Shown here piece after piece: positions 26,370-35,038 of a DNA stretch of 64,000 nt (positions within the stretch are counted from its first letter, which is position 1; every line of letters starts with the position of its first letter). Origin of the DNA: Catalinimonas alkaloidigena (GTDB taxonomy: Bacteria > Bacteroidota > Bacteroidia > Cytophagales > Flexibacteraceae); assembly GCF_900100765.1 (NCBI RefSeq), contig NZ_FNFO01000006.1:62001-126000 (forward strand). Direction: 5' to 3'. Made by a program: the position numbers and the translations under genes. A model generated the notes under the pieces. The model saw nothing but the letters and a program-made list of their open reading frames with translations. It was not told the DNA's origin and did no database searches.

Positions 26370-28661
26370 TTACGCGGGTTGAAGTTGAAAGAAAAAAGTT
26401 GAGCCTTGGCCTGGCGACGAACGGAGCCAGATTTTGCCACCATGTCGGTCAATAATTTTTTTGACGATCGTCAGACCAGCGCCCGTACCCCCTCCGTATT
26501 GATCTCGGGCGTGTAGCCGCTTAAAAATACGAAAGATGCTTTCAAAGTGTCGTTCCGACACGCCAATTCCGTTGTCTTTTACGTAAAACGTCGGGATGCC
26601 CTCCGGCGATTCTGCCGCCAAATATCCGATTTCTACGGAAGGTTGATCGGTCTCGTTGTACTTGATGGCGTTGGTGATGAGGTTGGTAAAGACCTCACTG
26701 ACCCGGATCGGATCGCAGGTGACGGTAGGAAGTGGCTGGCTGACAGTGACTTGAGCGCCATGTTCTTTGATGAATACCTGAAGAAAATCGATGCTGTCGT
26801 GCACCAGTTGATTTAAGTCGATGCTGCGAATGGAAAGCTCCAGACGCCCCACCCGCGAGAATTCCAGCAGCGAATTGATGAGCTCCTCCATCCGTTGCGA
26901 CAACCGCACCAGGGTTTGTAGCTTCGAGTGGCCGTCTTCTTCGAAGCGGGTTCCGTAGTCTTCCAGTAGAAAGTTCGCGTAGTTGCGGATGCCCCGCAGC
27001 GGTTCCTTCAGGTCATGCGACGCGATGTACGCAAACGAATCGAGTTCGTCGTTGCTTTGGGCCAGCTCCCGGTTCAGACGGCTCAGGATGTCCGCTTTTA
27101 GCTTCAGTTCGCCGGAGGTCCGCAGGATGATGCCAATCACGATGTTGCGAAAGGCGGTCGCCGATTCGATTTCGTACGGCAGCCAGGGTTGGGCCTGGTG
27201 CTCGACCGATTGTTTCCAGGCCTGAAACGAGAGCCGGGGCGAGAGTCTGACCTCGCCGTTTTCCGCGACTTCGCCTTTGGTCGGTTGCCCTGCCCAGGTG
27301 ACGGTTTCGAGGACTTCCGGCCGGAACCACACCAGGTAATCGCCCTGGATTTTGGAAATGGAAATAGCAAGGATGCCGCTGGCCTTCTCTTTCATAGCCA
27401 GGCCCTCGGGCCAGTCGTGCGACAAGGCATGGGTGGCGTAGACATCGGGCAGGTTCCGCCGTTGCAACCACTCGACCAGGTGCCGGATGTGGTGCTCGGC
27501 AGGCGTTTGCCCCAACGAAATGATCTGGTCTTCGAAACAGATGGCTGCGCCTTCGGCCCGGACCAGGTCCAGCAAAGTGGTTTCATCGCGGTACAATCCG
27601 TCCGTAAACACCGGCGCCTGGGTCATTTGCTGGAGCAGCTGCTTTTGTACCATCCGCGCCTTTATATGGTAGCCTCGTTCTTCTTCGGTCTGCCGTTCGG
27701 CCAGCCGGGCGGCAAAGGTGTGGCTAAACAGCTCGCATGCCTGGCGTACGTGCTGCGGGACACGGTGTGGCTTGCTATGATGGCACGCAAAAAGCCCCCA
27801 CAACTTGCCGTCTTTGATGATTGACACCGACATGGAAGCCCCAACCCCCATGTTGCGCAGGTACTCGATGTGGATGGGCGACACACTGCGCAGTACCGAA
27901 AAGGTCAGGTTGAGCGGATGACCGGTCCGCGGATTTTCTGCAGGCAGAATCGCCTGAGGCGTGTAATGGATGTCGGGAATAAAACGCAGGCGGTTGCGGA
28001 GGTAAAGCGCACGGGCCTGCACCGGAATGTCGGACGCGGGGTAATGCAGGTCCAGAAAAGGCTCCAGCGCGTGGTCTTTCGCCTCGGCAATCACCCAGCC
28101 GTGGTCGTCTTCCAGAAATTTGTAGACCATTACTCGGTCGAATCCCGTCAAGTCCCGCAGGGTATCGGCCCCCCGCTGGCACAGCACCTCGACCGAAGAG
28201 GCTTCTTCCAGGTAGGTGAAAATGTTGTTGATGCGAGAAAATGGAAGCGGCTGATCCTGCGACGCTACTTCTTCCAACTCCACCACTACCAAACCTTCGC
28301 TCAGATGAACTACGGCTTCGTAAGGCGCCTCTTTGCCGATCAGGTGCAGGGTAACCAGCGTACTGCCCCGTGCTTCCTGATGTGCCTGTTCTACGAAGCG
28401 TTGCAGCGTCGCGCAGGCGCTGGATGTAAACACTTGGGCCATAGGGGCCTGTAACAGATTCTGGGCCATTCCAGGGCCATATGTATCCCAGTTCTGACTG
28501 ACTTGTTGGATGGTCTGAAGCGTTGGGTCGTAGGTCAGCAGCAACCCGTGAGGCTGAATTTGACCGGGAATGTGAATGGGTTCCCGGTCACAGTTGGTCA
28601 GGTCGACCGGTGCAGAAAGGTAGTCGCTTTCTTGTAACAGATTGCGAGGGGCAGCAGGCAT
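26370..28661 (-). CDS. bacteriophytochrome histidine kinase
   Basis: The start at MPAAPRNLLQ (ATG at 28661) gives 763 residues. The photosensory module is complete. There is a PAS domain with the biliverdin-attachment cysteine C24 in LTNCDREPIHIPGQIQPHG. The GAF domain has PASDIP and the pocket histidines in SPIHIEYLRN and LFACHHSKP, and the PHY domain has a tongue that keeps SPRLSF. The output is a histidine kinase with H549 in IASHDLKEPL and ATP-binding boxes NLITNAIKYN and VKDNGIGVS. The cofactor would be biliverdin IXalpha; no heme oxygenase gene is adjacent. It heads an operon with two response regulators. An in-frame ATG 45 bases upstream is possible but would move C24 from its usual position. 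Confidence 0.95.
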   Translation of the reverse strand: MPAAPRNLLQESDYLSAPVDLTNCDREPIHIPGQIQPHGLLLTYDPTLQTIQQVSQNWDTYGPGMAQNLLQAPMAQVFTSSACATLQRFVEQAHQEARGSTLVTLHLIGKEAPYEAVVHLSEGLVVVELEEVASQDQPLPFSRINNIFTYLEEASSVEVLCQRGADTLRDLTGFDRVMVYKFLEDDHGWVIAEAKDHALEPFLDLHYPASDIPVQARALYLRNRLRFIPDIHYTPQAILPAENPRTGHPLNLTFSVLRSVSPIHIEYLRNMGVGASMSVSIIKDGKLWGLFACHHSKPHRVPQHVRQACELFSHTFAARLAERQTEEERGYHIKARMVQKQLLQQMTQAPVFTDGLYRDETTLLDLVRAEGAAICFEDQIISLGQTPAEHHIRHLVEWLQRRNLPDVYATHALSHDWPEGLAMKEKASGILAISISKIQGDYLVWFRPEVLETVTWAGQPTKGEVAENGEVRLSPRLSFQAWKQSVEHQAQPWLPYEIESATAFRNIVIGIILRTSGELKLKADILSRLNRELAQSNDELDSFAYIASHDLKEPLRGIRNYANFLLEDYGTRFEEDGHSKLQTLVRLSQRMEELINSLLEFSRVGRLELSIRSIDLNQLVHDSIDFLQVFIKEHGAQVTVSQPLPTVTCDPIRVSEVFTNLITNAIKYNETDQPSVEIGYLAAESPEGIPTFYVKDNGIGVSERHFESIFRIFKRLHARDQYGGGTGAGLTIVKKIIDRHGGKIWLRSSPGQGSTFFFQLQPA

Positions 28662-28754
28662 AGCGGATACAGCGGATTTGGAATGAAAATACAACCAGCT
28701 ACGCAAGGTACATAAAAGACCTTTTGTGGTTGAATCCGCTGTATCCTGTGCGCC

Positions 28755-29792
28755 TTATGCCGAAATCGGCAGGGCATTGAGGGCCGGCGGTTCGCCCTGC
28801 AACACCGGCGCTACCCACCGATCTAGCCGTTCCTGCACAAACCCGTTCCGCAGGTGCGGGGGCAGCGCGTCGACCCACGTCTGGTAAGTTTTCAGCCCGA
28901 CGGCCTTGGCCACGTAGGCTTCGTGCAGAAAGTTCAGGTAGCTGACGACACCGGCCAGCGACGTGTGGAACAACTTGAAGTCGATGTCGGCTTCCACAAA
29001 CCGCTTGATTTCCCGGTGGTTGGCCGAAATGCGCAGCCGTCCCATCAGGTCGAATACGGTCGTGTAGCCGATGCGCCACGTAAGCTGTTGCCAGTGCTGG
29101 TAGCTGAAGCGCTTCAACACGTCCCCTTGTTTGTTGCGCAACGCCAGCACCGGATCGCTCTGGATGCGCTGACGCACGCTCTGTGCCCGTAGTCGACGCG
29201 TGGTGCGGACAAACTGTCCAATCTGGGCCTGTGCTTCAACGGCTTTGCTGGCGAGTTGCAGCCCTGGCTTGTAGTGCGACAAAGGCAGGTTGAAAATCCG
29301 GCTGTCGCTGGCGTGGCCCGCCCCATAAAAAGAGATGGCTTCGGGATAAGCTCCCTTGACCAGCAACCGACTGCTTTCGCGACGGATGAGTTCGGGATGG
29401 GTACCACTGATGCCCTGCACGCGCAAAAACGCTTGCAAACCGGCCATCACGCTGTAGTAGGCCTGCGGGAAAGTCCAATGCAGGGCGTGTTTGAGGTACT
29501 GTTCGTCGCCGAGTTCACCGGTCGAGCGCAGAGCATACTCGGTGCTCCAGCAGTAAAGCAGGTGCTTGCGGATCGCGTCTTGGTCTTCCTCCGTCAACGT
29601 TGGGCGATGGTTCAGGAAATGAACCACGTTGTACAACGCCATGGCATCGGCAGAGGACTGAATATGGTAGTTCAGGCTGAAGAAATAATTCAGAAACACC
29701 TGAGCGGGAATCGATTCCGGGGTGATCTCCTCGCGCGTTTCTTCCGCGGAAGACACCGTCATGAGTTTTCTTTCGTTCGCTTGTGCAATCAT
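28755..29792 (-). CDS. protein of unknown function, mostly helical
   Basis: The frame is open from 29828; candidate starts are at 29828, 29792 and 29762 (MTVSSAEETREE), and I list the middle one. The C-terminal 330 residues look soluble and helical with several aromatic-rich stretches (VFLNYFFSLNYHIQSSADAM, HWTFPQAYYSVMAGLQAF, SYLNFLHEAYVAKAVG). There is no signal peptide, membrane segment or known catalytic motif. I do not recognise a family. It precedes the bacteriophytochrome by 93 bases on the same strand, so co-transcription is possible, but no other evidence links them. Confidence 0.7.
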   Translation of the reverse strand: MIAQANERKLMTVSSAEETREEITPESIPAQVFLNYFFSLNYHIQSSADAMALYNVVHFLNHRPTLTEEDQDAIRKHLLYCWSTEYALRSTGELGDEQYLKHALHWTFPQAYYSVMAGLQAFLRVQGISGTHPELIRRESSRLLVKGAYPEAISFYGAGHASDSRIFNLPLSHYKPGLQLASKAVEAQAQIGQFVRTTRRLRAQSVRQRIQSDPVLALRNKQGDVLKRFSYQHWQQLTWRIGYTTVFDLMGRLRISANHREIKRFVEADIDFKLFHTSLAGVVSYLNFLHEAYVAKAVGLKTYQTWVDALPPHLRNGFVQERLDRWVAPVLQGEPPALNALPISA

Positions 29793-30026
29793 ATAAAATA
29801 AACATTTCGTTGTGCGCATAAGTTTCATTTTTCCTATAAGTGCACTTGCCGTACAGGCACTTTTTAAATCCTGATTATTTGCTCTATTAGGATAATTAAT
29901 GAGGATTTTAGGTTTTAACGTTGCTGCCTTATATAATTGTACTTATCTAATTTATATGTCCTTCTGAGAGCTTTCAAGACAAGAGGAGTTTCACCCTTTG
30001 CAATGGCTTTCCGTATACCTGTCCGT

Positions 30027-30752
30027 ATGATTGTAAATCCTATTGCAACCGGCTGGGAAATTATTTTTCAGCGGGCGCACGGACTGCTCGCTGTGCAGCT
30101 GGCGCATCGCTGGCGCAAGGACCAACGCCCCGAGCGCTGGATCGAAACGCTGGCCGCCATTACCGAACACGACGACGGCCAGGAGGGATGGCACGCCCGC
30201 GCGCATCTGAACCAGGCGGGATCGCCGCTCAACTTCGCCGAGCAAGATTTTCCTGAAGAACAGGCCCGACGCATCGCGTTGGTTTCGCGCTACAAATCAC
30301 GCTGGACCGCGCTGCTTATCTCGCACCACCTGTCGTTTCTCTACGAGCGTTTCCGGGGGCAACACGCCACGATCGATGCCTTTCTGGATGAACAGCAGCA
30401 GCACCAGATCCAGTGGCGTAAAGAACTGGGGTACACCAAGAAAGAGGTCGAGGCGGCGTACCGTCTGCTGCGTTGGTGCGACCAGTGTTCGCTGATTTTA
30501 GGACAGCAGCAGCTTCCGCCCGGCGAACGGGCGTTAGAGGTAGAGGAGGGACCCGACCGCACGCACCATTTTATCCGGCAGCGGGCCGACCAGTCTGTGG
30601 TGGTGGAACCGTGGCCTTTCGAAGAAGATGACTTTTGGGTGGAGATTGAAACGCGCGCGTTGCACCAACTGACGTTCGCCGATGATCAGGCGTTGATGCA
30701 GGCGCTGCACGAAGCTCCGGTCACGCTGCGGCGGTGGCAGTTCAAAAAATAG
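30027..30752 (+). CDS. DUF3891 family protein
   Basis: The start is placed at MIVNPIATGWEIIFQRAHG (30027), which is how DUF3891 proteins begin; ATGs at 29937 and 30003 are in frame but upstream of the domain. The 241 residues include QRAHGLLAVQLAHRW, EHDDGQEGWH and LISHHLSFLYERF, whose paired histidines and acidic residues hint at a metal site in a helical HD-like fold. The family has no established function. It stands alone, convergent with the SulP-carbonic anhydrase gene, and its last codons overlap the hairpin that ends that gene. Confidence 0.85.
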   Translation: MIVNPIATGWEIIFQRAHGLLAVQLAHRWRKDQRPERWIETLAAITEHDDGQEGWHARAHLNQAGSPLNFAEQDFPEEQARRIALVSRYKSRWTALLISHHLSFLYERFRGQHATIDAFLDEQQQHQIQWRKELGYTKKEVEAAYRLLRWCDQCSLILGQQQLPPGERALEVEEGPDRTHHFIRQRADQSVVVEPWPFEEDDFWVEIETRALHQLTFADDQALMQALHEAPVTLRRWQFKK

Positions 30753-30783
30753 CCCGCTCTCGCAGGGGTAAGCAAGAGCGGGC
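30744..30783 (-). terminator. terminator of the SulP-carbonic anhydrase gene
   Basis: A 9-bp stem, GCCCGCTCT / AGAGCGGGC, with a 14-base loop is followed on the minus strand by TATTTTTTG. The T-run is formed by the AAAAAA codons at the end of the convergent DUF3891 gene. Confidence 0.78.
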
Positions 30784-30802
30784 GAAGCAGAACGGGAGTT
30801 AC

Positions 30803-33109
30803 TCAGGAGTTGCTGCCTTGCAACAGAGGATTAGGGGTGCTACTGAGGGTTCGGGGAGCCGTGGCACCATTGCCAAACCGGTAGACTTCGTCGTATTCTT
30901 CAAACAACTGGTGAATGTCTATTTCCAGGTCTTTGATGCGTCCGTCGCGCAAGTCGTACACCCAGCCGTGAATGTGCAGATCGGCGTTTTCGGCCCAGGC
31001 CCGTTGCACGAACGAGGTTTTGTGCAGATTATAGACCTGTTCGATCACGTTTAGTTCGACCAGGCGCTTGAACCGATCGTTCTGGTTGAGGTGCGTCAAT
31101 TCGGTGCGGTGCAGTCGGTGCACGTCCTTGATGTTCATCAGCCATTTGTTGATCATCCCGAGGTCTTTGTCTTCCATCGCGGCTTGCACGCCCCCGCAGC
31201 CGTAGTGGCCGCAGACGATGATGTGCTTGACCTTGAGTACTTCTACGGCATATTGCAAGACCGACATCAGGTTCAGATCGGTGTGTACCACCAGGTTGGC
31301 GACGTTCCGGTGCACGAACATATCGCCCGGCGAAGTCCCTGTGATTTCGGTAGCGGGCACCCGGCTGTCCGAACAGCCAATCCACAGGAACTTAGGCTGT
31401 TGTCCTAACGCCAGCTTTTCGAAATACTGCGGATCGAGGCTGAGCTTTTCGGTCACCCACTGGCGGTTGTTCTCGAACAACTTGCGGTACGCTTCAAAGT
31501 CGGCCCCTGAGGTAGGCGTCGGAAGCGGTAGGGGTTCGTCGAGTTCCTGACTGATCAGTTTTTCTTTGCCGACGAACTGGAGCTGAATGTTCTTGGAGCG
31601 TGCCGTTTCCTTAAAATCCTCGATCGTTTCCAGAATGTCGTGATCCATGTACATGGTATGGCTGGCGTCGATTTCCACGAAGCTGTTTTCGGGCAGATCG
31701 TCCAGAATGTGGACCAGACTGGCTTTGTTGAGGAACGAAACGTGTTCGCTCAGGTTGATTTTGATCTTTTCGCCGCTCGATTGTTTCTCTTTGTGGAAGA
31801 AGTACGTGGTGCGGTAGTTGGCCCGCAACACAAAGAACAAGCCGACCGCCAGGCCGATGCAGATGCCGATCAGCAGATCAGTAAACAGAATGGCCAGAAT
31901 CGTCACCACAAACGGAATGAACTGGCTAAGGCCGGTCTGATACATTTGCCGGAAGATGCTGATTTTGGCGAGTTTGTAGCCAATGAAGAGCAGGATAGCG
32001 GCCAGGGCTGCGAGCGGGATGCGGTTGAGCCAACCCGGAATGGTAATGACGCAGACCAACAGCAGAATGCCGTGGATCACGGCCGACATGCGGCTACGCG
32101 CGCCGGAGTTTACGTTGGCCGAACTGCGGACGATCACCGACGTAACGGGCAGCCCGCCAATGAGGCCGGACACAAAATTGCCGACCCCTTGGGCTTTTAG
32201 CTCGCGGTTGGGCGGCGAGTTGCGCTTGAGGGGATCGAGCCGGTCGGTGGCCTCCAGGTTCAGTAGCGTTTCCAGACTGGCGACGATGGCGATGGTGAGG
32301 GCCGAGATGTAGACTTGTACGTTGCCGATTTGCGAGAAATCAGGCATGGTAAAAAGACTCAATACTTCCTGTGCATTATTGGCCTTGGGCAGGCTCACCA
32401 GGTGGTTGCCCGACAAGACCCAACCCGGACTGACCATTTCGTACAGCAGGTTGATGAGTACGCCCGCAATAACGGCCACCAGCGAACCCGGCAACAGACT
32501 ACCCAGGGCGCTTTTTTTGATGAGCGGCCGTTCCCACAAAACCAGGATGGCCATGGCAAGGGCAGCGATGAGGAGCGCCCCCAGGCTGGGATTGAGAAAC
32601 GCGTTGATAATCTCTGTAAACGTATTTTCACCATCCATCTGACTGAACACAAAGTCGCCTTCGGCGTCGGCATCGTAGCCCAGGGCATGCGGAATTTGTT
32701 TCAAGATGAGCGTAATCCCGATGGCGGCCAACAGCCCTTTGATGACGGAATTCGGGAAGAAGTGGCCGATGACACCGGCTTTTAGGTAGCCCAAACCGAC
32801 CTGCATGAGGCCAGCCAGCATGGTGGCGAGCAGAAAGGATTCGAACGTGCCCAGTTTCTCGATGGCGCTGAACACAATGACGGTCAGGCCGGCTGCGGGG
32901 CCACTCACGCTGAGTTGCGAGCCGCTCAGAGAGCCAATGACGATACCACCGACGATGCCAGCGATAATGCCCGAAAAGAGCGGTGCGCCCGAAGCCAGCG
33001 CAATGCCCAGGCAGAGCGGAATGGCGACCAGAAAGACAACCAATCCCGATTTAAAATCATATTTAAGGTTCTCGCGCCACGACGAAGAACTGCGTGCGGT
33101 GGGTTTCAT
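30803..33109 (-). CDS. SulP-family anion transporter fused to beta-carbonic anhydrase
   Basis: The start at MKPTARSSSSWREN (ATG at 33109) gives 768 residues. Residues 15-430 are a SulP/SLC26 membrane domain of 10-14 segments, with the SulP core LSGSQLSVSGPAAGLTVIVF and ATDRLDPLKRNSPPNRELKA. Residues 448-525 form a STAS-like domain (VEIDASHTMYMDHDILETIED). Residues 535-745 are a beta-carbonic anhydrase with zinc ligands C579, H635 and C638 (GCSDSRVP, CGHYGCGG) and the D581-R583 dyad intact. SulP members of the BicA type import bicarbonate; the enzyme interconverts CO2 and bicarbonate, so one chain could couple transport and hydration. Sulfate is the alternative substrate. No downstream partner; a small membrane protein gene lies upstream. 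Confidence 0.95.
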   Translation of the reverse strand: MKPTARSSSSWRENLKYDFKSGLVVFLVAIPLCLGIALASGAPLFSGIIAGIVGGIVIGSLSGSQLSVSGPAAGLTVIVFSAIEKLGTFESFLLATMLAGLMQVGLGYLKAGVIGHFFPNSVIKGLLAAIGITLILKQIPHALGYDADAEGDFVFSQMDGENTFTEIINAFLNPSLGALLIAALAMAILVLWERPLIKKSALGSLLPGSLVAVIAGVLINLLYEMVSPGWVLSGNHLVSLPKANNAQEVLSLFTMPDFSQIGNVQVYISALTIAIVASLETLLNLEATDRLDPLKRNSPPNRELKAQGVGNFVSGLIGGLPVTSVIVRSSANVNSGARSRMSAVIHGILLLVCVITIPGWLNRIPLAALAAILLFIGYKLAKISIFRQMYQTGLSQFIPFVVTILAILFTDLLIGICIGLAVGLFFVLRANYRTTYFFHKEKQSSGEKIKINLSEHVSFLNKASLVHILDDLPENSFVEIDASHTMYMDHDILETIEDFKETARSKNIQLQFVGKEKLISQELDEPLPLPTPTSGADFEAYRKLFENNRQWVTEKLSLDPQYFEKLALGQQPKFLWIGCSDSRVPATEITGTSPGDMFVHRNVANLVVHTDLNLMSVLQYAVEVLKVKHIIVCGHYGCGGVQAAMEDKDLGMINKWLMNIKDVHRLHRTELTHLNQNDRFKRLVELNVIEQVYNLHKTSFVQRAWAENADLHIHGWVYDLRDGRIKDLEIDIHQLFEEYDEVYRFGNGATAPRTLSSTPNPLLQGSNS

Positions 33110-33218
33110 ATAGAGACAATGAGGTGAAGAAGAAAGTAGAAGATAGGTGCCGTTGTGACGCTGCCAGAGCGTACAATGCGCCACAATACCAGTAAACTAT
33201 GGGTAACTCGTGCTGAGA

Positions 33219-33593
33219 TCAGCCGCGCTCAGGGGGTGGCGTGGCGTGCGGTGTTTCCGCTTGCAGAAGCGTGGAAGGACGGGAGTCGCCGTAGCAGATC
33301 GGCAACAAACTATGAGGAATGCACTGGAATGTAAAAAGCTGTGTCAGAAGCCGGTCGTTGAGTTCTTTCTGCGGCTGTTCTTCCACGTCTTTTTCGGTAC
33401 TGTCGGTGGAAGCATCTTCGGTACCGTCGTAATCTTCGGTGGCCAGCGTGATGCACTTGGCCTGCCGGAGCAAATGCTGCCAGTGTTGCGGAACTATGCC
33501 CAGCATCAGCGCAACCAACACTACACAGAGTAGGGTCCGCTGCAACGTGGTGAGCGGCAGGTGTGGTGCAACCGATGATGGTTTGGTGGCCAA
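33219..33593 (-). CDS. small single-pass membrane protein, unknown function
   Basis: The product has 124 residues with one hydrophobic segment (TLLCVVLVALMLGIV, about residues 21-35). An acidic, Thr/Ser-rich middle (EDYDGTEDASTDSTEKDVEE) follows, then two cysteines and a Pro/Thr-rich tail. I know no family with this pattern. The gene ends 109 bases before the SulP-carbonic anhydrase start on the same strand and could be co-transcribed, perhaps as an accessory. The prediction rests on the coherent membrane segment and on gene-like base use. Confidence 0.5.
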   Translation of the reverse strand: MATKPSSVAPHLPLTTLQRTLLCVVLVALMLGIVPQHWQHLLRQAKCITLATEDYDGTEDASTDSTEKDVEEQPQKELNDRLLTQLFTFQCIPHSLLPICYGDSRPSTLLQAETPHATPPPERG

Positions 33594-33761
33594 GGTCGTA
33601 AAAAATGGTAAGGTGTGCTCAATATAAAAACTTTTTGCATTTGTGCTACGCCTAGATTTTACTTAGCCTAGGGCCTTGATTTGATTTACCTCTTTTGTTT
33701 TATAATTTATATTATGATAAATAAAGTTAACTAGAATCCCCTTTCTTGTGCTCTATCATGA

Positions 33762-33795
33762 AAAAAGCGACTTCCTATGACAGGAAGTCGCTTTT
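33762..33795. terminator. bidirectional terminator after the TPR gene
   Basis: AAAAGCGACTTCCT-ATGAC-AGGAAGTCGCTTTT is a near-perfect 14-bp stem with A/T flanks, 38 bases beyond the stop of the TPR gene; it ends the gyrA-TPR unit. Confidence 0.92.
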
Positions 33796-33832
33796 GATAA
33801 GTCGCGATGGCAAACACGTTGGTGTGTGTCGC

Positions 33833-35011
33833 TTACTGCGAAAGTTTTTGGAATTCAGCGTCCATCTTGTCGGCTTTCTCTTTCATGCCGAGCTGTGCAT
33901 AGACGGTACGCATCGAGCCGAGCAAGCTAGGATCGTCAGATTTCAGTGCGTATGCTTTCTCGAACGGCTCAACGGCCATCTTGAAATATTCTTTCGCCTG
34001 ATCTTCGTATTTCTTGCCTTCCTTGCGGTACGTGGCCAGATCCATTTCGTTGGTTTTCTTCAGGATCTCCGCCGCGCTGTTGTAATACACCGCACCCAAG
34101 TTAAAGGCGGCATCGTAGTTCGACGGATCAGATTCCAGTGCGCTCTTGTAGCTAGAGATGGCCTTCTCACGCAGTTCTTTCTTCTTGTCGTCCGAAGTAC
34201 CTTCAGCGCTGGCTTCCTGATCATACAGTGCTGCCAGGTTAAAGTGCAGTGCCGAATTGCTGGGGTCGGCTTTGATGGCATCTTCCAGTTTGGTACGTGC
34301 TTCTGCAGTTCTGCCTGTTTTGAAGTACAGGTTCAGCTCTTCGAGCATAAAGTTCTTATCGTCAGGATACTGCGCACGGGCTTGCTGAACGTACTCCAGC
34401 GCCTTGTCGTTATCGTCGCGCTGCTGTGCGTAATACAGCAACCGCTGGTAAACGTCAGGCTTGTTGTAGTCCATTTCCAGCAGCTTGTTGTAGTAGCTTT
34501 CAGCCAGATCGAAGTCTTCTTTGGTTTCAGCAAACGCCGCTGCGTAAATCACCGCCGTGGTGTCTTCCGGCTTGATTTCCATGGCCTTCTGGCTCATGTT
34601 CAGGGCCGTTGCGTAATCTTTGTTGTTGTAGAATTCGAACGCCTGGTTCAGCAGATTTCCCCAGAGGTTCTGCAATCCTTCCTCGGCCTGTTGGGCGTAG
34701 CTGCCACCTTCTTTGTCCAGTTCAATGGCTTTGCGATACGAATCATACGCCACCAGGCCCGCGCTGTCGCCGCCCAGCTGCTTGTAGTTTTCAAGCGGGT
34801 TCACCATCAGGTCTGCATAGATGTTGCCGCGCGTTACCCACGTTTTGGCTTTTTCCATCGACTTGGGGTGCGCTGCCGCCTGATCGATCTTCTCTTTCGC
34901 TTTATCCAGCAGGCCATCGTTTTGATAAAAGATGGCGTTGGTCACTGCCGAATTCTGTGCTATAGCCATGTTTCCCGCCAGGAAGAAACATAGAATCATC
35001 ACTTTTTTCAT
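33833..35011 (-). CDS. periplasmic TPR-repeat protein
   Basis: The 392 residues begin with a signal peptide (MKKVMILCFFLAGNMAIAQ). Helical tetratricopeptide repeats follow, best seen as ALNMSQKAMEIKPEDTTAVIYAA, DLAESYYNKLLEMDYNKPDVY, ALEYVQQARAQYPDDK and AISSYKSALESDPSNYDAAF. TPR domains bind partner proteins; no enzymatic domain is present. The gene lies 27 bases after gyrA on the same strand and shares its transcript, although no functional link to gyrase is evident. The terminator at 33762-33795 follows. The partner is unknown. Confidence 0.88.
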   Translation of the reverse strand: MKKVMILCFFLAGNMAIAQNSAVTNAIFYQNDGLLDKAKEKIDQAAAHPKSMEKAKTWVTRGNIYADLMVNPLENYKQLGGDSAGLVAYDSYRKAIELDKEGGSYAQQAEEGLQNLWGNLLNQAFEFYNNKDYATALNMSQKAMEIKPEDTTAVIYAAAFAETKEDFDLAESYYNKLLEMDYNKPDVYQRLLYYAQQRDDNDKALEYVQQARAQYPDDKNFMLEELNLYFKTGRTAEARTKLEDAIKADPSNSALHFNLAALYDQEASAEGTSDDKKKELREKAISSYKSALESDPSNYDAAFNLGAVYYNSAAEILKKTNEMDLATYRKEGKKYEDQAKEYFKMAVEPFEKAYALKSDDPSLLGSMRTVYAQLGMKEKADKMDAEFQKLSQ

Positions 35012-35038
35012 AGGTCAAATTGGATTGGATTGTTCTAA

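Noticed and set aside
33746-34993. 415-codon plus-strand frame antisense to the TPR gene
   Set aside because: It starts inside the terminator hairpin and mirrors a signal-peptide-bearing TPR gene; composition is Phe/Val-rich shadow sequence.
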